DNA from: an uncultured Altererythrobacter sp.
Lineage (GTDB): Bacteria; Pseudomonadota; Alphaproteobacteria; Sphingomonadales; Sphingomonadaceae
Assembly: GCA_946886565.1 (NCBI GenBank)
Contig: CAMPIX010000012.1
Location: forward strand, 7,400-71,399
Direction of reading: 5' to 3'
Length of the DNA stretch: 64,000 nucleotides
Shown here in pieces: positions 26,344 through 34,846 of the stretch; positions within the stretch are counted from its first letter, which is position 1, and every line of letters starts with the position of its first letter. Made by a program: the position numbers and the translations under genes. The notes beneath the pieces were generated by a model, which worked only from the letters and a program-made list of their open reading frames with translations, made no database searches and was not told where the DNA came from.

Positions 26344-27300
26344 ATGGATCGGATAAGTTCGGAACTCGGGCGAAACGATACGGAAGACGGTACGGACACA
26401 CCGGCCATTCCGCTGGTCGATGGGGATGAGGCGCTGATCGCCGAAAGCGCGCGGCATGCGGCGATTCCGCAGCGGCTGTTTCAGCTCCACGAGCTCGACG
26501 TCTTCTACGAGGACGATACGCAGACGCTGTGGACCTACATGAACCCGCAGGGCCGGCCGAGCTTCACCCCGCGAATGCTCAGCGATTTCGAGAACTGGCA
26601 GGTGCTGATCGAGCAGGGGTTCGGACCGGAGAAGGTGCCGCTGCGCTTCCTCGTGCTCGGCAGCCGCGCGCCGGGCGTGTTCTGCTTCGGCGGCGACCTC
26701 GACCTGTTTCAGCGCCTGATCCGCGACCGCGACCGCGACGGGCTGGTGCGCTACGGCCATCGCTGCTGCAAGATCCTCCACCGCAACATCGCCGCGCTCG
26801 ATATCCCGATGTTGACCGTCGGGCTGGTCGAGGGCGCGGCGCTCGGCGGCGGGTTCGAGGCGCTGCTGTCGTTCGACTACATCGTCGCCGAGCGGGACGC
26901 GACCTTCGGCCTGCCCGAGATCATGTTCGGGCTGTTCCCTGGTATGGGCGCGCACGCGCTGCTCAGCCGCAAGGTCGGCAGTGCGATGGCCGACCGGCTT
27001 ATCGTCTCGAACGAGACCTACACCGCGCAGCAGATGTACGAGCTGGGCCTCGTACACCACCTCGCCGAGAACGGGCAGGGGCTCGCCGCCTGTCGCGACT
27101 TCATCAAGAAGTCCGAACGGCGCCACACGGGCCTGGTCAACTCGCGGCGCGCGATGAAGGTTTCTTGGAATCTCGAGCTGGCCGAGCTCAACCGCATCAC
27201 CGAACTGTGGGCCGATTCGGCGCTCCAGCTGCGCGAGCAAGACCTCAAGGTCATGGGCCGCCTCGTGGCCGCGCAAGCGAGACTCGCCCGCGCGGCCTGA
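26344..27300 (+). CDS. rpfF: RpfF-like crotonase, putative DSF-family signal synthase
   Basis: A 318-residue enoyl-CoA hydratase/crotonase homologue that resembles Xanthomonas RpfF far more than ordinary crotonases. Matching blocks are FGGDLDLFQRLIRDRDRD, ALGGGFEALLS, FGLPEIMFGLFPGMGAH and ITELWADSALQL. RpfF makes cis-2-unsaturated fatty-acid signals from acyl-ACP by dehydratase and thioesterase activity using two glutamates 20 residues apart; here Glu172 (GGGFE) and Glu192 (GLPE) have the same spacing. The N-terminal ~45 residues are an extension rich in charged residues. No rpfC or rpfG is seen in the window, so signalling is inference. It stands alone between the XrtA operon and a repeat block. 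Confidence 0.85.
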   Translation: MDRISSELGRNDTEDGTDTPAIPLVDGDEALIAESARHAAIPQRLFQLHELDVFYEDDTQTLWTYMNPQGRPSFTPRMLSDFENWQVLIEQGFGPEKVPLRFLVLGSRAPGVFCFGGDLDLFQRLIRDRDRDGLVRYGHRCCKILHRNIAALDIPMLTVGLVEGAALGGGFEALLSFDYIVAERDATFGLPEIMFGLFPGMGAHALLSRKVGSAMADRLIVSNETYTAQQMYELGLVHHLAENGQGLAACRDFIKKSERRHTGLVNSRRAMKVSWNLELAELNRITELWADSALQLREQDLKVMGRLVAAQARLARAA

Positions 27301-27670
27301 AACCGATGGCCCTCTCTCCTGCAGTGGAGAGGGTTGGGAGAGGGGGAACGTGACGGCTGGTTTGCCTGGGTTGTGACTTCGCCGCGATCGGGTTCGGTTC
27401 ACGCAGAGCCCGCAGGGGAGAAGTGCGCAGAGGCCGCCGAGGTTTTGCGCCTCGTTCGGCCGTCCTTCTTCTTCCGCGAAGCGGGCTCCAACATCGACGG
27501 TCGAAGCCGAAGCCCGCATTCGCGGGGAAGAAAACCGACTGTCTCGGCGCCATCTCTCCGCGGGCTCTGCGCGAACCCAAGTTGGGGAACGGCCGCGCTC
27601 CCCTCTAACCTCCGGCTAGCTCGCTGCGCTCGCAAGCCTGCGTATCTCTTCCCTGAAGGGGAGAGCGGAG
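27301..27670. repeat. Nested inverted repeats, including family C copy 1
   Basis: This 370-base gap has no gene. The core (27396-27577) is an inverted repeat with arms GGTTCACGCAGAGCCCGC and GCGGGCTCTGCGCGAACC. It sits inside a second pair of related arms: CTCTCTCCTGCAGTGGAGAGGG near 27311-27332 and CTCTTCCCTGAAGGGGAGAG near 27645-27665. Family C copies also occur at 47556-47814 and 57180-57341. No transposase or other coding content is seen. Confidence 0.75.
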
Positions 27671-28366
27671 TCAGCGCGCGTCGACCAGCACCACCGGCGT
27701 GTCGTCGATCGCCTCGACCACGACCTCGTCTTCGCCGGCGATCGCGACGCCATCACGCGGGGCGGCTTCGACGCCGTTCACCCGGATGCGGCCATCGGGG
27801 GCGACGAGATAGACGTGCCGTGCACCCGAAGTGCGCCAGATGGCCGACTGGCCTGCCGGGAGCGTCGCGGCCGCAACCTTCGCGTCGGTGCGGATCGAGA
27901 GTGCCTCGTCGTCGGGGGTGCCGCTGGCGACCACCTCGAACCGGCCCTCGCGCCCGGCCTGCGGGAATTCGCGCTGGCCCCACGAGGGCTGCTCGCCACG
28001 CCGGTCGGGGACGATCCAGATCTGGAACAGCGTGGTCGCCTCGTCCTCGAGGTTGTATTCGGCATGGGTGATGCCGGTCCCCGCGCTCATCACCTGCACG
28101 TCGCCCGCGGCGGTGCGGCCCTGATTGCCGAGGCTGTCCTTGTGGGTGATTGCGCCTTGCCGAACGAAGGTCACGATTTCCATGTCGCTGTGCGGGTGGG
28201 GCGGGAAGCCGCTCTTCGCAGCGATGGTGTCGTCGTTCCACACGCGGATCGCGCCCCAGCCCATGCGGTCGGGATCGTGGTAGTTCGCGAAGCTGAAGTG
28301 GTGGTGCGCGTTCAGCCAGCCGTGGTCGGCCGCGCCGAGCGTGGCAAAAGGTCTAACGTCGATCAT
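27671..28366 (-). CDS. Pirin family protein
   Basis: A 231-residue bicupin of the pirin/YhhW type. The metal site is in PPHPHSDMEIVTFV (about residues 55-68) with later histidine in GITHAEYN. Bacterial pirins of this length include quercetin 2,3-dioxygenase-like enzymes and redox or metabolic regulators; the sequence does not tell which. It stands alone on the minus strand, with repeats on both sides, so it is probably monocistronic. Confidence 0.92.
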   Translation of the reverse strand: MIDVRPFATLGAADHGWLNAHHHFSFANYHDPDRMGWGAIRVWNDDTIAAKSGFPPHPHSDMEIVTFVRQGAITHKDSLGNQGRTAAGDVQVMSAGTGITHAEYNLEDEATTLFQIWIVPDRRGEQPSWGQREFPQAGREGRFEVVASGTPDDEALSIRTDAKVAAATLPAGQSAIWRTSGARHVYLVAPDGRIRVNGVEAAPRDGVAIAGEDEVVVEAIDDTPVVLVDAR

Positions 28367-28441
28367 GGGTAGTCTCGCCTCGGCGGGGTGTTGCCGCCGG
28401 AATGAGAGGGAGTTGGGAACGCTTCCGCAACTTTACAACAT

Positions 28442-28506
28442 CCGTTCGCCTCGAGTGAAGTCGAGAGGCGCTGGCAGTGTGTCTCGACTTCGCTCGATAC
28501 GAACGG
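28442..28506. repeat. Palindromic repeat, family D copy 2
   Basis: Outer arms CCGTTCG (28442-28448) and CGAACGG (28500-28506) enclose CCTCGAGTGAAGTCGAGAGGC and GTCTCGACTTCGCTCGATAC. It lies between pirin's start and the zapE end, where it might also terminate zapE transcription. A shortened relative of the copies at 1997-2108 and 54995-55086. Confidence 0.7.
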
Positions 28507-28514
28507 AGACCGGA

Positions 28515-29630
28515 TCAATCCTCGCTGCCATGCCCCAGCGCCATGTAGGCGTCGCTCTGCATTTCCTCGAGGCGGCTCACGGTGCGGGCGAATTCGAAGC
28601 TGCCGTCGCCTGCGGGATAGAGCCCTTCGGGCTCGGCATCGGCGGTCGCGAACAGCTTCACACGCAGCTCGTAGAGCGCGTCGATCAGCTTGGTGAAGCG
28701 GATCGCCTCGTTGCGCCGGTCGGGGCCCATCACCGGGATGCCGACCACGATCACCGTGTGATAGGCGCGCGCGATCGCGAGGTAGTCGGCCGCGCCGCGG
28801 TTCTCTCCGCACAGCCGCTTGAAGCTGAACACCGCGACGCCCTTGAGGCTCTTGGGCACGTGCAGCGTCCGTCCGCCCCCGAGATCGAGATCGGCGCTCG
28901 GGACATTGGCGGCGTCCTCGGGCTTGTAGTCGGTCAGGCGGAAGAACGCCTCGCGCACTTGCGCGGTCGCCTCGGACCCCAGTGGAGTGTGCCAGGTGTC
29001 GATCCCGCCGAGCCGGTCGAGCCGGTAATCGACCGGTCCGTCGAGCGGCACGACATCCAGCTCCTCCTCGATCAGCGCGATGAACGGGAGGAACAGCGAG
29101 CGGTTGAGCCCGTCCTTGTAGAGATCGTGCGGCGGGCGGTTGCTGGTGGTGACCACGGTCACGCCCTGATCGCGGATCAGCGCGGTGAACAGCCGGCTCA
29201 TGATCGCGGCGTCGGCGGTGTTGTTGACCACCATCTCGTCGAATGCGAGGCAGCGCACGTCCTGCGCGATGCGCGCGGCGGCGGGCGCGATCGGATCGCC
29301 GGTTTCCTTCGCGCGCTCCTCGCGGATCAGCATGTCGACCTCGAGCATGAAGGCGTGAAAGTGGACCCGGCGCTTCTCGGCGATGCCGAGCGTTTCGACG
29401 AACATGTCCATCAGCATCGACTTGCCGCGCCCCACGCCGCCCCACATGTACACGCCCTGCGGACGGGTCTTGCGGCCGCCGAAGAGCTGCGCGAGGAGGC
29501 CGCCCGAGGTTTCGGCTTCCAGATCCTTCTGGAGCTTGTCGAGCCGCTCGGCCGCGCGGCGCTGGTCGCGGTCGGGGCGCAGTTCGCCGCCCGCGACCAG
29601 CCGCTCGTAGCGGGCGAGCATGCCGCTCAC
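28515..29630 (-). CDS. zapE: Cell division protein ZapE (AFG1-like ATPase)
   Basis: A 371-residue P-loop ATPase of the AFG1/ZapE family, which in E. coli interacts with the Z-ring. Walker A is GGVGRGKSMLMD near residues 72-83 and Walker B is CLAFDEMVV; TTSNRPPHDLYKDGLNR and FKRLCGENRGAADYLAI are strongly conserved. The start was placed at GTG 29630, giving the common N-terminus MSGMLARYE and a GTGA overlap with the thioesterase stop; an ATG nine bases later is the alternative. Confidence 0.92.
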   Translation of the reverse strand: MSGMLARYERLVAGGELRPDRDQRRAAERLDKLQKDLEAETSGGLLAQLFGGRKTRPQGVYMWGGVGRGKSMLMDMFVETLGIAEKRRVHFHAFMLEVDMLIREERAKETGDPIAPAAARIAQDVRCLAFDEMVVNNTADAAIMSRLFTALIRDQGVTVVTTSNRPPHDLYKDGLNRSLFLPFIALIEEELDVVPLDGPVDYRLDRLGGIDTWHTPLGSEATAQVREAFFRLTDYKPEDAANVPSADLDLGGGRTLHVPKSLKGVAVFSFKRLCGENRGAADYLAIARAYHTVIVVGIPVMGPDRRNEAIRFTKLIDALYELRVKLFATADAEPEGLYPAGDGSFEFARTVSRLEEMQSDAYMALGHGSED

Positions 29631-30082
29631 CGCGGGCGCATCTTCCTGACGATGCCCGAGAACGCCGCGACCGCGCTGTCGCCCTGCACCACGTCGCCGC
29701 GCACGAACACCAGGCTGCCGGTCTCGCGCACGATCCCGGTCACCGCATCGAGGGGCTGCGACGGATCGCCCGCGCCGACGAACTGGGTCGAAAGCTCGAG
29801 CGTCACCGACGGTCCAGCGTTTCCGCTGCCGAGCGTGTGCATCGTGGTGAACAGCGAAATGTCGATCAGCGCGAGCGTGACGGCACCGTGGACGATGCCC
29901 TGCAGGTTCTCGTGCCTGCGCTCGGGGAACATGCGCAGGCGGCTCTTGCCGTCCTCGACGCGGGTGATGAGCTTGCCCATGACCGCGCCGTTGAACAGGC
30001 TGGAATCCTTGAGATTCCAGTGCCGCCAGCCGGGATTTTCGGGATCGGGCCCGTGCTCGAAAACGTCGTCGGACAATGCCAT
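29627..30082 (-). CDS. PaaI-family hotdog thioesterase
   Basis: A 151-residue hotdog-fold protein. The catalytic region is HENLQGIVHGAVTLALIDIS, with the HGG-like HGA motif and Asp in the following helix; LELSTQFVGAGDPSQPL is the second strand pair. Such enzymes hydrolyse acyl-CoA thioesters, often aromatic ones. It lies between sdhB (6-base gap) and zapE (4-base overlap), an arrangement that suggests one minus-strand operon; its substrate is unknown. Confidence 0.88.
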   Translation of the reverse strand: MALSDDVFEHGPDPENPGWRHWNLKDSSLFNGAVMGKLITRVEDGKSRLRMFPERRHENLQGIVHGAVTLALIDISLFTTMHTLGSGNAGPSVTLELSTQFVGAGDPSQPLDAVTGIVRETGSLVFVRGDVVQGDSAVAAFSGIVRKMRPR

Positions 30083-30088
30083 CGAGTG

Positions 30089-30871
30089 CTAAATCTGCCG
30101 GTCGACGAGCATCTTCTTGGTCTCGGCGATCGCCTTGGCCGGGTTCAGCCCCTTGGGGCACACGTTGGCGCAGTTCATGATCGTGTGGCAGCGATAGAGC
30201 CGGAACGGATCCTCGAGCTGGTCGAGCCGCTCGCCGGTCATCTCGTCGCGGCTGTCGGCGAGCCAGCGATAGGCCTGGAGCAGGATCGCCGGGCCGAGGA
30301 ACTTGTCCGAATTCCACCAGTAGCTCGGGCATGCGGTCGAGCAGCAGGCGCACAGGATGCACTCGTAGAGCCCGTCGAGCTGCTCGCGCTGTTCGGGGCT
30401 CTGCAGCCGCTCCTTGCCGCTCGGCGTGGTCGAGACGGTCTGTAACCACGGACGGATCGAGGCATATTGGGCGTAGAAGTGTGTGAAATCGGGCACGAGG
30501 TCTTTCACCACGTCCATGTGCGGCAGCGGGGTGATGCGGATTTCGCCCTTCAGGTCCGCCATCGCGGTGGTGCAGGCGAGGCCGTTCTTGCCGTTCATGT
30601 TCATCGAGCACGAACCGCAAATGCCCTCGCGGCACGAGCGGCGGAAGGTCAGCGTCGGATCGACCTCGTTCTTGATCTTGATCAGCGCGTCGAGGACCAT
30701 CGGGCCGCAATCGTCGAGATCGAGCTCGAACGTGTCGTAGCGCGGGTTCTCGCCGCTGTCCGGATCGTAGCGGTAGATCTTGAACTTCTGTACGCGCCCG
30801 GCGCCCTCGGCGCGGTGGGCGCGCCCCTTGCCGTTGATTTTCGAGTTCTTCGGGAGGGTGAAGGTCGCCAT
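30089..30871 (-). CDS. sdhB: Succinate dehydrogenase iron-sulfur subunit
   Basis: SdhB carries electrons from the flavoprotein to ubiquinone in complex II. The 260-residue product has the 2Fe-2S motif [15 protein letters not shown], and the two C-terminal cluster motifs [12 protein letters not shown] and [15 protein letters not shown], so all three clusters can form. The start ATG at 30871 gives the expected N-terminus. No sdhA, sdhC or sdhD is adjacent: upstream lies an unrelated membrane protein, downstream the thioesterase and zapE, so the complex II genes are split in this genome. Confidence 0.96.
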   Translation of the reverse strand: MATFTLPKNSKINGKGRAHRAEGAGRVQKFKIYRYDPDSGENPRYDTFELDLDDCGPMVLDALIKIKNEVDPTLTFRRSCREGICGSCSMNMNGKNGLACTTAMADLKGEIRITPLPHMDVVKDLVPDFTHFYAQYASIRPWLQTVSTTPSGKERLQSPEQREQLDGLYECILCACCSTACPSYWWNSDKFLGPAILLQAYRWLADSRDEMTGERLDQLEDPFRLYRCHTIMNCANVCPKGLNPAKAIAETKKMLVDRQI

Positions 30872-31062
30872 CGTTCGATCCTGTTGCTTCGCCAGCCTCT
30901 CTAGCGGCTGGCATTGCGCTGGCAAGGGTGCTGGCAAGGGCGGGCGCGCTTGTTGATGAAACACATTCGGAGCGGCCCCTTGTGCGTTTCAAAGGCGCGC
31001 GCCCGAGTCGAGCGCGTTTCGCAGGGATCCGGTAGCAGACGGTGCAGGGTGTAGGACAGCGT

Positions 31063-31602
31063 TCAGGCGGCGCCCGATTTCGCGAAGAGCCAGCCCGAGG
31101 TTGCCCAGATCGCGGCGAAGAACATGGCGATGACCCAGGTGAAGTGGCCGTGGTATTGCGCGACCGCGGCGATCGCGAACTGCGCGATCGCCATCGCGAA
31201 GACGATCTTCGACAACGCCCCGGAGCGGAAGCGGCTCGCAAGCACGGCGAGGCCCATCGCCGCGAGCGCGACGAGGTACATCAGGTTGAGCGGATTGTCC
31301 TCGTTGCCGATGATCCCGACCGCGCTTTTGGCCCAGATGGTGAAGAAGGTCGCGCCGACCGCGACCGCGACGGCCATGGGGTAGGCGACGTCGCTCGACA
31401 GGCGCAGGCCGATCTCGACCAGCAGCGCCGAGCCGAAGATCAGCACGGCGGCGAAGATGAAGTCGGTTTCGTCCCACAGCATTCCGGGGACGGTGAGCTT
31501 GGCCACCACCGGCACGGCGTAGAGCGCGGCGGCACCGCCCCAGACCAGCGGCCGCCAGGGCAGGCGGGCCAGCCAGCCGTCGTTCGAAAGCATCTCGTTC
31601 AT
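31063..31602 (-). CDS. Multi-pass membrane protein, unknown function
   Basis: A 179-residue hydrophobic protein with about five or six membrane helices (for example around residues 18-36, 48-65, 72-92, 105-122 and 130-175). It contains TVPGMLWDETDFIFAA and WAKSAVGIIGNEDNPLN, which I recognise only as recurring in hypothetical membrane proteins of marine alphaproteobacteria. A Shine-Dalgarno CTGGAGGTCC lies just upstream of its ATG. It precedes sdhB by about 190 bases; that gap has no gene and holds two tandem CTTGCCAGC units. Confidence 0.75.
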   Translation of the reverse strand: MNEMLSNDGWLARLPWRPLVWGGAAALYAVPVVAKLTVPGMLWDETDFIFAAVLIFGSALLVEIGLRLSSDVAYPMAVAVAVGATFFTIWAKSAVGIIGNEDNPLNLMYLVALAAMGLAVLASRFRSGALSKIVFAMAIAQFAIAAVAQYHGHFTWVIAMFFAAIWATSGWLFAKSGAA

Positions 31603-31747
31603 ATCCAGGACCTCCAGTTGATCGAGGCACCCTCATGCCTGGCCGCGCTGTGAGCGGCATGAGCGAATGCTGAGCAATCGCCGAAAAGCGCGTCGCGCGC
31701 CGGTCGGGCTTGCCCGCGGGGCGCGACGGTGGCAGGCGCGGCGGGCC

Positions 31748-32422
31748 ATGCGCATCGCGATCTACGACCTCGACCGGACAGTGCTGCGCCATGCGAGCTA
31801 CACGCCGTTCCTCATCTTCGCCGCGCGCCGGCGTGCGGCCTGGCGGCTGGCGTTCGTTCCGGTGTGGATCGCGGCCATGGCGCTTTACAAGGCGCGCATG
31901 TTTTCGCGCGATGCGCTCAAGAACTTCGGCCTGCGGCTGTTCCTCGGCCGGAACACAGACGAGGCGGCGCTGGCCGAACTGGGTGAGGCGTTCGCGCGCC
32001 ATGTCATCCCGCGATGGGTAGGGCCAGCGGCGACGGCGAGCATCGCGCGCGAGCGGGAGGAGGGCCACCGGCTGGTGCTCGCGACCGCGGCGATGGGCTT
32101 CTACGCGCGGCCGATCGGCGAGCTGCTCGGGTTCGACGCGGTGGTCGCCACCGCGCACGTCACCGATCCCGGCCGTCATCCGCCGCGCATCGCGGGCCGC
32201 AATTGCTATGCGGCGGACAAGCTCGAGGCGTGCCGCCGCTGGATGGAGGAGGCGGGCATCGTGCGCAGCGAAGCGCGCCTGCGGTTCTACTCCGACAGTG
32301 CGAGCGACGCGCCGATGCTCGATTTCGTGGACGAGGCGTTTCTTGTCGATCCGGGCCGCTCGGCGCGCGCGCGGGCCGGGCGCGACGGCTGGCAGGTGGT
32401 GCGCTTCAACGGGCGGACGTGA
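31748..32422 (+). CDS. HAD-IB family phosphatase (PgpC-like)
   Basis: A 224-residue HAD phosphatase. Motif I is IYDLDRTVL (Asp8 and Asp10), motif II lies in VLATAAMGF, the lysine of motif III is in YAADKLEACRRW, and motif IV is YSDSASDAPML. A hydrophobic segment (about residues 37-55) follows motif I, as in the phosphatidylglycerophosphatase PgpC and TIGR01490 proteins, so a lipid or polyprenyl phosphate substrate is plausible. It faces the glycerophosphotransferase gene and their 3' ends overlap by 17 bases. The start at 31748 was chosen because the HAD fold begins there. Confidence 0.85.
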   Translation: MRIAIYDLDRTVLRHASYTPFLIFAARRRAAWRLAFVPVWIAAMALYKARMFSRDALKNFGLRLFLGRNTDEAALAELGEAFARHVIPRWVGPAATASIAREREEGHRLVLATAAMGFYARPIGELLGFDAVVATAHVTDPGRHPPRIAGRNCYAADKLEACRRWMEEAGIVRSEARLRFYSDSASDAPMLDFVDEAFLVDPGRSARARAGRDGWQVVRFNGRT

Positions 32423-33593
32423 GCAGCTCGGCGATTGCATCGGCGCCGCGCTGCGAGGCGCTCCGGTTCGGATCCATGTCCATCGTATAGGCGAAGAGGC
32501 GTTCCTGAACCGGGCGGAAGCGCGCGGCGGCCGCCTGCCAGTCCGGCAGCTGCTCGACCAGCGCGCGCGCGTCGCGCACCACCGGTCCGTTCTGCCAGAA
32601 CTGGTAGGCGTCGGCCCCTTGCGCGGCCGCGTCGAGGAAATAGCACGCGCCGGGATCGCGCAGGAACTCGTAGACCTGGCTGCTGACATCGCCGACGTAG
32701 ATATTCGCGGCGCGGGTGTAGGTCATGTCGAACAGCGCGGGCCCGCCGGTGTCGACCAGCACGTTGTCGGCCCGCAGCGCCGCCTCGGGGATTTCGGGCC
32801 GGAACCGCGCGACCCGGTATTCGAGGGAGACATGCAGTTTCTTGCGAAACAGCATGACGTGCGGTGCGAACACGATGTTGAAGCGGTCGCCCTGCCGCGC
32901 CAGCGCCTCGAGGATCGCGGGACCGTGATCGTACCACGAGGACAGCTTCGGGTCGAAATGCGGATTGTACACGATCGTCGGCAGGTCGTTGGCGAACAGC
33001 CGCGGCAGCGGACGATGCGCGACCGTATCGAACTTGGCGTAGCCGATCAGGCGGCATTGCCCGGGCGCGGCGATGCCGTGCGCGACCATCTCGTCGATCA
33101 CCTTCTGCCCGCTGAGCAGGAAGTGGTCGAACTGCGCCAGCTCGGGATGGTAGGTGACGTTGCGGTCGCCCGCACCGTGCGGGACGAACACGAAGCGCGG
33201 CGCCACATCGCCCATCGTGCGGCGCAGCCGGCGGCGCAGGCGCAGGCAGGTTCGCTCGGGCGAGACGATCAGATCGGCGGAGGCGAACAGCGCGGTGTTC
33301 GCGCGCAGCCGGGCGAGGCGGACGACCGGAGCGATCCGGTTGGGGAGGGCGAGCGCGGCCGCGGCGGCCGGCGAAAGCGAGAGATCGGCCCAGCGCACCC
33401 GCCGCGCTGCATCCTCTCCGATCAGTTCGCGGATCGTGCGCTCGATCTGCGGCGTGCCGACCGCGGCGACCACCTCGATCCCGCGCTCGTTCGCGGCGAG
33501 CTCGGCCATGATCCCGGCGATATGCGCCGCCTGATGCGCGGCGTCGTGGTTGTAGAGGAACAGCACCCGGCGAGATGTGGCGGGTCCGCTCAC
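32406..33593 (-). CDS. CDP-glycerol glycerophosphotransferase-like protein A
   Basis: A 395-residue member of the Glyphos_transf / TagB-TagF fold. Supporting segments are FVFVPHGAGDRNVTYHPE, YNPHFDPKLSSWYDHG, FAPHVMLFRK and the terminal motif YTRAANIYVGDVSSQVYEF, which is shared with its neighbour. Teichoic-acid enzymes of this fold transfer glycerol-phosphate from CDP-glycerol; in a Gram-negative it probably adds a polyol-phosphate or related unit to a surface glycan (inference). Start is GTG in a GTGA overlap with the upstream paralogue. Confidence 0.85.
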   Translation of the reverse strand: MSGPATSRRVLFLYNHDAAHQAAHIAGIMAELAANERGIEVVAAVGTPQIERTIRELIGEDAARRVRWADLSLSPAAAAALALPNRIAPVVRLARLRANTALFASADLIVSPERTCLRLRRRLRRTMGDVAPRFVFVPHGAGDRNVTYHPELAQFDHFLLSGQKVIDEMVAHGIAAPGQCRLIGYAKFDTVAHRPLPRLFANDLPTIVYNPHFDPKLSSWYDHGPAILEALARQGDRFNIVFAPHVMLFRKKLHVSLEYRVARFRPEIPEAALRADNVLVDTGGPALFDMTYTRAANIYVGDVSSQVYEFLRDPGACYFLDAAAQGADAYQFWQNGPVVRDARALVEQLPDWQAAAARFRPVQERLFAYTMDMDPNRSASQRGADAIAELLTSAR

Positions 33594-34723
33594 GGATCGA
33601 CCCGCCCATGTGCCATGTATTCAAGAATCTTGTCGGCGCTGCGCACGATCGAGCGCGGGCCGGTATCGCCAAGGGATTGCTCAGCTGTCCGCCTTTGAAC
33701 CTCGCGAAACTCCTCGTGCAGCGCGGCGGCGCGGCGGATGGCGGGCATCAGCTCGTCGGGATGCTCGATCACCTCGCCCATCTCCCAGGCATGGAAGTGA
33801 GGATTGCCGCGCCATTCGATCTTGCGCGGATTGAGGAACACGCAAGGTCGCGGGCGAGCGACGAATTCGAACACCTGGCTGCTCACGTCGCCGAGGTAGA
33901 TATCGGCCGCCTCGGTATAAGTATTGTCGAGCGATCGGTCGGAGCCAGGATCGAACAGAATGGTCGCGTCGCTCCGCTCGCGCAGCGTCCGGCGCACCGC
34001 TTCGGGACGGCGGCGAAACATCTTCACGTGCGGCGCGACGATCAGGTTCATCGAGCGGTCGCGGGCGAAGCCTTCGACGAGGGGCTCGAAGAACGTCTTC
34101 CAGCTGCTCAGTCGCGGTTCCTTGTGGGGGTTGTAGAGCACCGTCGGGTTGGCGTTCTCGAACAGCCGCCCGGTTTTCTCGGCTAGCAGTGCGGTCGATA
34201 CGAACTTCGGATAGCCGACCGCGGCCACGTGCCCCTCGCGCGCAATTCCGTCGCGCAGATAGGCCTCGACGTCGGCCGGACCCTTGACCAGCAGCAGGTC
34301 GCACCCGGCGGCTTCGCCGAGCGACGGCACCGCGCGGCTTGCCGGGCCGTGCATGACGAGGATGCGGCGCGGCCGTTGCGCTTCGGGCTCGCCGCCGAAG
34401 AGCCGCGCGATGACCTCCTCGGTCGAGATCACCGCGTCGTAGCGGCGCAGCATCGCCTCGTTGCGCGCGAGCACCTGCGGCTTGGCCAGGCCGAAGACGC
34501 GGGCCTTCTGGATCGCACCGCCGATCATGCCGGGATCGAGCCGCCGCGAGACGATCGGAGGCGCTCCGTGAGCCTCCGCGAGACGGTTCAGTTGCTTGGG
34601 GGTTTCGGGATCGACATGAAACACATCGGACCGCACCCCGTCGCGCCGCATCAGCTCGAACAGTACCGCGGCCGCGTGGTAGACCTGATACGCCTCGGCA
34701 ATGAAAACGAATGCGAAATTCAT
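33590..34723 (-). CDS. CDP-glycerol glycerophosphotransferase-like protein B
   Basis: A 377-residue paralogue of the preceding gene product. Shared signatures are RILVMHGPASRAVPS, LYNPHKEPRLSSWKTFFE, VAPHVKMFRR and the almost identical YTEAADIYLGDVSSQVFEF near residue 290. Two such enzymes in tandem suggest one primes and the other extends, as TagB and TagF do in teichoic acid synthesis; this is an analogy, not evidence. ATG at 34723. The divergent flippase gene starts 123 bases away, leaving room for a shared promoter region. Confidence 0.85.
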   Translation of the reverse strand: MNFAFVFIAEAYQVYHAAAVLFELMRRDGVRSDVFHVDPETPKQLNRLAEAHGAPPIVSRRLDPGMIGGAIQKARVFGLAKPQVLARNEAMLRRYDAVISTEEVIARLFGGEPEAQRPRRILVMHGPASRAVPSLGEAAGCDLLLVKGPADVEAYLRDGIAREGHVAAVGYPKFVSTALLAEKTGRLFENANPTVLYNPHKEPRLSSWKTFFEPLVEGFARDRSMNLIVAPHVKMFRRRPEAVRRTLRERSDATILFDPGSDRSLDNTYTEAADIYLGDVSSQVFEFVARPRPCVFLNPRKIEWRGNPHFHAWEMGEVIEHPDELMPAIRRAAALHEEFREVQRRTAEQSLGDTGPRSIVRSADKILEYMAHGRVDP

Positions 34724-34846
34724 CGTCGCGCCGCATACCCGAAAACGCCTTGATGGCAATGCGCAGGACGCCCGCGGGCGGCCGCGCGCGCGGGCGTGGT
34801 TTTGCCCGGCTTGTGTGGCAAAAGTTTCTCGTCCAGAGCCGTCGAG

